Source: Gilliamella sp. wkB308 (lineage in GTDB: Bacteria; Pseudomonadota; Gammaproteobacteria; Enterobacterales; Orbaceae). From it: a DNA stretch of 64,000 nt. The notes below the pieces were generated by a model. That model saw only the letters and a program-made list of their open reading frames with translations, made no database searches and was not told where the DNA came from. Location: positions 124,001 to 188,000 of the forward strand of contig NZ_LZGN01000022.1 of the NCBI RefSeq assembly GCF_001690185.1, written 5' to 3'. Each line of letters opens with the position of its first letter. Positions within the stretch are counted from its first letter, which is position 1. Positions 60,858 through 64,000 of this stretch are shown piece after piece. A program made the position numbers and the translations under genes.

Positions 60858-61182
60858 GGGTAATCCGTTATGCAAAAGTTCTTAACAACAATAATTCTGA
60901 GAGACAACAGTTCTTAGAAATAGTAGATTTTAAAATCGTTCCAAAAGGTTCTAAATACCACGATTTTAGTGTGGGAATAGTAGCACAGATGCAAATGATA
61001 ATAAATATCATTTAGTCTATTTTTTAGCAGAAAACTTACGAAATTTTGTTAAAATAAATCTTAACAGAAGGATTTAAAAGCAATCTTATTAAAAGGGATA
61101 CTAAATAATCAAACAAAAGTAATAGAATTGCTTTATAATAACTAACGAAAATTTAATTTTTTGTTTATTTAGGAAACATTTC
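60858..61182. promoter_or_regulatory. Divergent control region of nikA-like and rhlE with Fur-like operator
   Basis: AAATGATA-ATAAA-TATCATTT (60993-61013) is a perfect inverted repeat and fits the Fur 7-1-7 form TGATAAT-N-ATTATCA with one mismatch. It is 136 bp upstream of the binding-protein start. No GTATGA-N16-TCATAC (NikR) pattern is present. Confidence 0.65.
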
Positions 61183-62505
61183 ATGTCATTTGACTCTCTT
61201 GGTTTAGATGCCAAGATTCTAAAAGCACTACAAGAACAACACTACACTCAGCCCACCCCCATTCAACAGCAAGCTATTCCGGTAATCTTATCGGGAAAAG
61301 ACCTTATGGCTAGTGCACAAACGGGCACCGGTAAAACGGCGGGGTTTGGTTTGCCAATTTTGCAAAAGCTGATTGAACAACAAGCCAAAACGGCAAATCG
61401 CCCAGAAACAAAAAAGAAGAAACGTCCACTTTATGCGTTAATTTTAGCCCCAACTCGTGAACTTGCTGCGCAAATTGGTGAAAACATTCGTGATTACAGC
61501 CGTCATTTAGCGATCCGCTCATTAGTGGTTTTTGGTGGCGTAAGCATTAATCCCCAAATGATGAAGTTGCGTGGTGGTGTCGATATTCTGATCGCCACAC
61601 CCGGACGGTTACTCGATTTAGTCCACCAAAATGCCGTTGATCTTGCAACAGTTAAAGTGCTGGTTTTAGATGAAGCTGATCGCATGTTAGATATGGGCTT
61701 TATTCATGATATACGTCGAGTGATAGCAAAATTACCTAAAAAACGTCAAAATTTAATGTTTTCGGCAACGTTTTCAGATGAGATAAAAACACTGGCGGAA
61801 ACGATTTTACATTCCCCTGAAACGGTTGCTGTTGCCAGAACCAACAGTACATCAACACAAATTACCCAATATGTTCATCGAGTTGATAAACGCCGTAAAC
61901 GAGAATTACTATCGTACTTAATTGGTAAAAACCAATGGCAACAAGTCTTAATTTTTACTCGCACTAAGTACGGTGCTAACCATTTAGCTGAGCAACTCAC
62001 TAAAGACGGAATTAAAGCATCAGCTATTCACGGTAACAAAAGCCAAGGCGCCCGCACCAAAGCCTTAGCCGATTTTAAAACCGGACAAATTCGGGCATTA
62101 GTTGCCACCGACATTGCAGCCAGAGGATTGGATATTGAACTATTGCCTTATGTCGTTAATTATGAATTACCGCAGGTTGCTGAAGATTACGTGCATCGAA
62201 TTGGTCGAACAGGGCGAGCGCAAAATCAAGGGCAGGCAATTTCATTAGTCTGTATTGACGAACTGCCACAATTAAAAGCCATTGAAAAGTTGATCAAAAA
62301 ACCAATACCCGAAATTCATACAGAAGGTTTTGCCGTTGACCCAACCATTAAAGCTGAGCCGAAAACAAAATCTTCACCTAAAAAACGGATATCGAAAAAC
62401 GATCACAACACGCAAAATCGGTCTAATCAACCCAATAAGCGTGGTGGTGTTAACCGAACAAAAAAATACGCTAACATAAATAATAAACAAAGTCATACTC
62501 ATTAA
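61183..62505 (+). CDS. rhlE: DEAD-box RNA helicase RhlE
   Basis: A 440-aa protein. Motifs in order: [14 protein letters not shown] and the Q motif [23 protein letters not shown] (I), [10 protein letters not shown] (Ia), ATPGRLLDL (Ib), [13 protein letters not shown] (II), FSATF (III), [12 protein letters not shown] (V), [11 protein letters not shown] (VI). A basic tail rich in K, N and R (~370-440) helps RNA binding. This gene and yggL follow with AGGAAAC before the ATG. It acts in ribosome assembly and RNA turnover. Confidence 0.92.
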   Translation: MSFDSLGLDAKILKALQEQHYTQPTPIQQQAIPVILSGKDLMASAQTGTGKTAGFGLPILQKLIEQQAKTANRPETKKKKRPLYALILAPTRELAAQIGENIRDYSRHLAIRSLVVFGGVSINPQMMKLRGGVDILIATPGRLLDLVHQNAVDLATVKVLVLDEADRMLDMGFIHDIRRVIAKLPKKRQNLMFSATFSDEIKTLAETILHSPETVAVARTNSTSTQITQYVHRVDKRRKRELLSYLIGKNQWQQVLIFTRTKYGANHLAEQLTKDGIKASAIHGNKSQGARTKALADFKTGQIRALVATDIAARGLDIELLPYVVNYELPQVAEDYVHRIGRTGRAQNQGQAISLVCIDELPQLKAIEKLIKKPIPEIHTEGFAVDPTIKAEPKTKSSPKKRISKNDHNTQNRSNQPNKRGGVNRTKKYANINNKQSHTH

Positions 62506-62522
62506 AATAGAAGGATATTATC

Positions 62523-62858
62523 ATGGTAAATCGCAGTCGACGTTTACGTAAAAAATTACATATTGAAGAGTTTAAAGAATTAGGTTTCACTGTCAGTTGG
62601 TCTTTTGACGAAGGGACAAGTGAAGAAACCTTAGATAACATTGTCGATCAATTCATTCTCGAAGCTATTCAACCGAATGGCCTAGCTTATGAAGGCAGTG
62701 GGTATCTAAATTGGAAAGGCATTGTCTGTACTCAAAAGCTAGGCAATTGTACTGACGAACATCGTGATATTGTCACAAAATGGTTGGAAAGTCATGGTTT
62801 AAAAAATATCAAAGTTAGCCCGTTAATTGATATTTGGTGGGATGAATTAGATTTTTAA
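62523..62858 (+). CDS. yggL: YggL-like 50S ribosome-binding protein (DUF469)
   Basis: A 111-aa protein (E. coli YggL 108). RSRRLRKKLHIEEFKELGF starts the family, followed by FDEGTSEETLDNIVDQFI, NGLAYEGSGYLNWKGIVC and a C-terminal WLESHGLKNIKVSPLIDIWW. Binds the 50S subunit. 17 bp after rhlE, so probably in the same transcript, with AGAAGGA before the ATG. Confidence 0.9.
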   Translation: MVNRSRRLRKKLHIEEFKELGFTVSWSFDEGTSEETLDNIVDQFILEAIQPNGLAYEGSGYLNWKGIVCTQKLGNCTDEHRDIVTKWLESHGLKNIKVSPLIDIWWDELDF

Positions 62859-62898
62859 TGATCCTTAACTTATTTAAGATTAAGTTACTTTAGATATT

Positions 62899-62924
62899 AA
62901 ATAGCCACAATAAAGTGGCTATTT
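62899..62924. terminator. Bidirectional terminator between yggL and ybiT
   Basis: AAATAGCCAC-AATAAA-GTGGCTATTT, a 10-bp perfect stem with A/T tracts on both sides, between convergent genes. Confidence 0.85.
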
Positions 62925-62946
62925 GTTCACGATTGATTCAATACTC

Positions 62947-64000
62947 TTATTCGATTCCTTGACTACGTAAATAATCTTCATAATTACCGGTATAATCGAT
63001 CACTTTTTCTGGCGTAATTTCGACAATACGAGTCGCTAACGAACTGACAAACTCACGGTCATGCGAAACAAAGAATAGGGTACCTTGATAAAGTTCAAGC
63101 GCCATATTGAGCGACTCGATCGATTCCATATCTAAATGGTTAGTTGGTTCGTCCATGACAATGATATTGGGTTTTTGCATCATCAATTTACCAAATAACA
63201 TCCGTCCTTTTTCACCACCCGACAGCACTTTAACTTTCTTCTTAATATCATCTTGCGAAAATAATAAGCGTCCTAATACACTTCGTACTGCTTGTTCATC
63301 GTCAGTAGGTTGCTTCCATTGGCTCATCCAGTCGAACACCGTTAACTCATCATCAAATTCATATTCATGATCTTGAGCATAGTAACCGATATTAGCATTT
63401 TCTGACCATTTAATCTCGCCTTGCTCTGGCGTTAGTTCTCCCATTAAGGTTTTAATTAAAGTGGTTTTACCAATCCCATTGGTACCTAAAATTGCCACCT
63501 TTTCACCGATTTCAACCATTAAATTAAGATTGTTAAATAAAGGGCCATTATCAAAGCCTTTGGTTAAATTCTCAACGACTAAGGCATTACGGAACAATTT
63601 TTTATCTTGCTCAAAACGTATAAATGGATTTTGACGGCTAGATGCTTTCACTTCCTCCAGTTTAATTTTCTCAATTTGTCTGGCTCGAGATGTCGCTTGT
63701 TTAGACTTCGACGCATTGGCACTAAAACGACTAACAAAAGATTGCAGTTCACTGATTTGCGCTTTCTTCTTAGCGTTATCGGCTAATAAACGCTCTCGGG
63801 CTTGTGTTGATGCCGTCATATAATCATCGTAATTACCCGGATAAATACGCAATTCACCATAATCAAGATCTGCCATATGGGTACAAACCATATTCAAAAA
63901 ATGGCGATCATGCGAAATAATAATCATGGTACTTTCACGCTCATTAAGCGTATCTTCTAACCAACGAATGGTATCGATATCCAAGTTATTGGTTGGCTCG
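62947..64000 (-). CDS. ybiT: ABC-F ATPase YbiT-like (partial, N-terminus outside window)
   Basis: The frame is open to the window end, so about 350 of some 530 residues are seen. It begins with the Walker B tail of the first ABC domain ([23 protein letters not shown]) and the linker/arm with [21 protein letters not shown]. The complete second ABC domain has [43 protein letters not shown] and VSHDREF, ending [11 protein letters not shown]. This matches E. coli YbiT. ABC-F proteins bind the ribosomal E site and act on stalled or slow translation. Confidence 0.9.
   Translation of the reverse strand, partial: EPTNNLDIDTIRWLEDTLNERESTMIIISHDRHFLNMVCTHMADLDYGELRIYPGNYDDYMTASTQARERLLADNAKKKAQISELQSFVSRFSANASKSKQATSRARQIEKIKLEEVKASSRQNPFIRFEQDKKLFRNALVVENLTKGFDNGPLFNNLNLMVEIGEKVAILGTNGIGKTTLIKTLMGELTPEQGEIKWSENANIGYYAQDHEYEFDDELTVFDWMSQWKQPTDDEQAVRSVLGRLLFSQDDIKKKVKVLSGGEKGRMLFGKLMMQKPNIIVMDEPTNHLDMESIESLNMALELYQGTLFFVSHDREFVSSLATRIVEITPEKVIDYTGNYEDYLRSQGIE

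Noticed and set aside
1-64000. CRISPR arrays, rRNA genes, insertion sequences
   Set aside because: No regularly spaced direct repeats with unique spacers, no rRNA-like blocks and no transposase-like proteins with terminal inverted repeats were seen.

Overview
The window is an A+T-rich gammaproteobacterial chromosome segment carrying one apparently complete temperate prophage. The host genes (hemA, dsdXA, rhlE, yggL, ybiT, rtcB-prfH, a NikABCDE-like transporter) are enteric-like in sequence but in an A+T-rich genome, which points to an Orbaceae/Gilliamella-type or Pasteurellaceae-related host. That assignment is inference from gene content only.

Layout. 1-1379 is host: the 3' end of hemA, two small zinc-binding-type proteins and tRNA-Leu(CAA). 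A prophage of about 32.7 kb is integrated in that tRNA gene: a perfect 57-bp repeat of the tRNA 3' half lies at 1325-1381 (attL) and 34022-34078 (attR). The prophage is of the HP1/K139 branch of P2-like myophages. Late tail, lysis and head genes run leftward (3161-19768), terminase and portal rightward (19913-22746), followed by an Ogr/Delta-like late activator. A leftward early operon (31811 down to 24104) holds cox, small early genes, a zinc finger, three DNA methyltransferases, the gpA-like replication endonuclease and a degenerate protein kinase. A rightward repressor, PH-SHOCT gene and integrase operon abuts attR.

34079-64000 is host again: D-serine catabolism (dsdXA), an aldo/keto reductase, a group of secreted proteins and lipoproteins including two consecutive endonuclease/exonuclease/phosphatase-fold proteins, a BASS-type transporter, a secreted GH36-like glycosidase, the RtcB-PrfH ribosome-repair pair, a probable metal-uptake island (Fur box, TonB receptor, SDR, MATE exporter, NikABCDE-like ABC importer with a Fur-like operator), rhlE, yggL and a ybiT fragment.

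The most unusual part is the regulation of the prophage. Three paralogous small proteins of about 60 aa (1782, 23773 and 23216) lie behind dedicated control elements. Two sit behind C4-antisense-RNA-like leaders in which the antisense loop and the ribosome-binding-site target have changed together. The third sits behind a near-ideal LexA box. The CI-like repressor has a SHOCT tail and no peptidase domain, so it is probably not RecA-cleavable. Together these suggest an antirepressor switch analogous to 186 Tum and P1 C4/Icd/Ant. An Ibs-like 18-aa hydrophobic peptide gene and an A AAA AAC frameshift site joining the tail genes E and E' are further short features.
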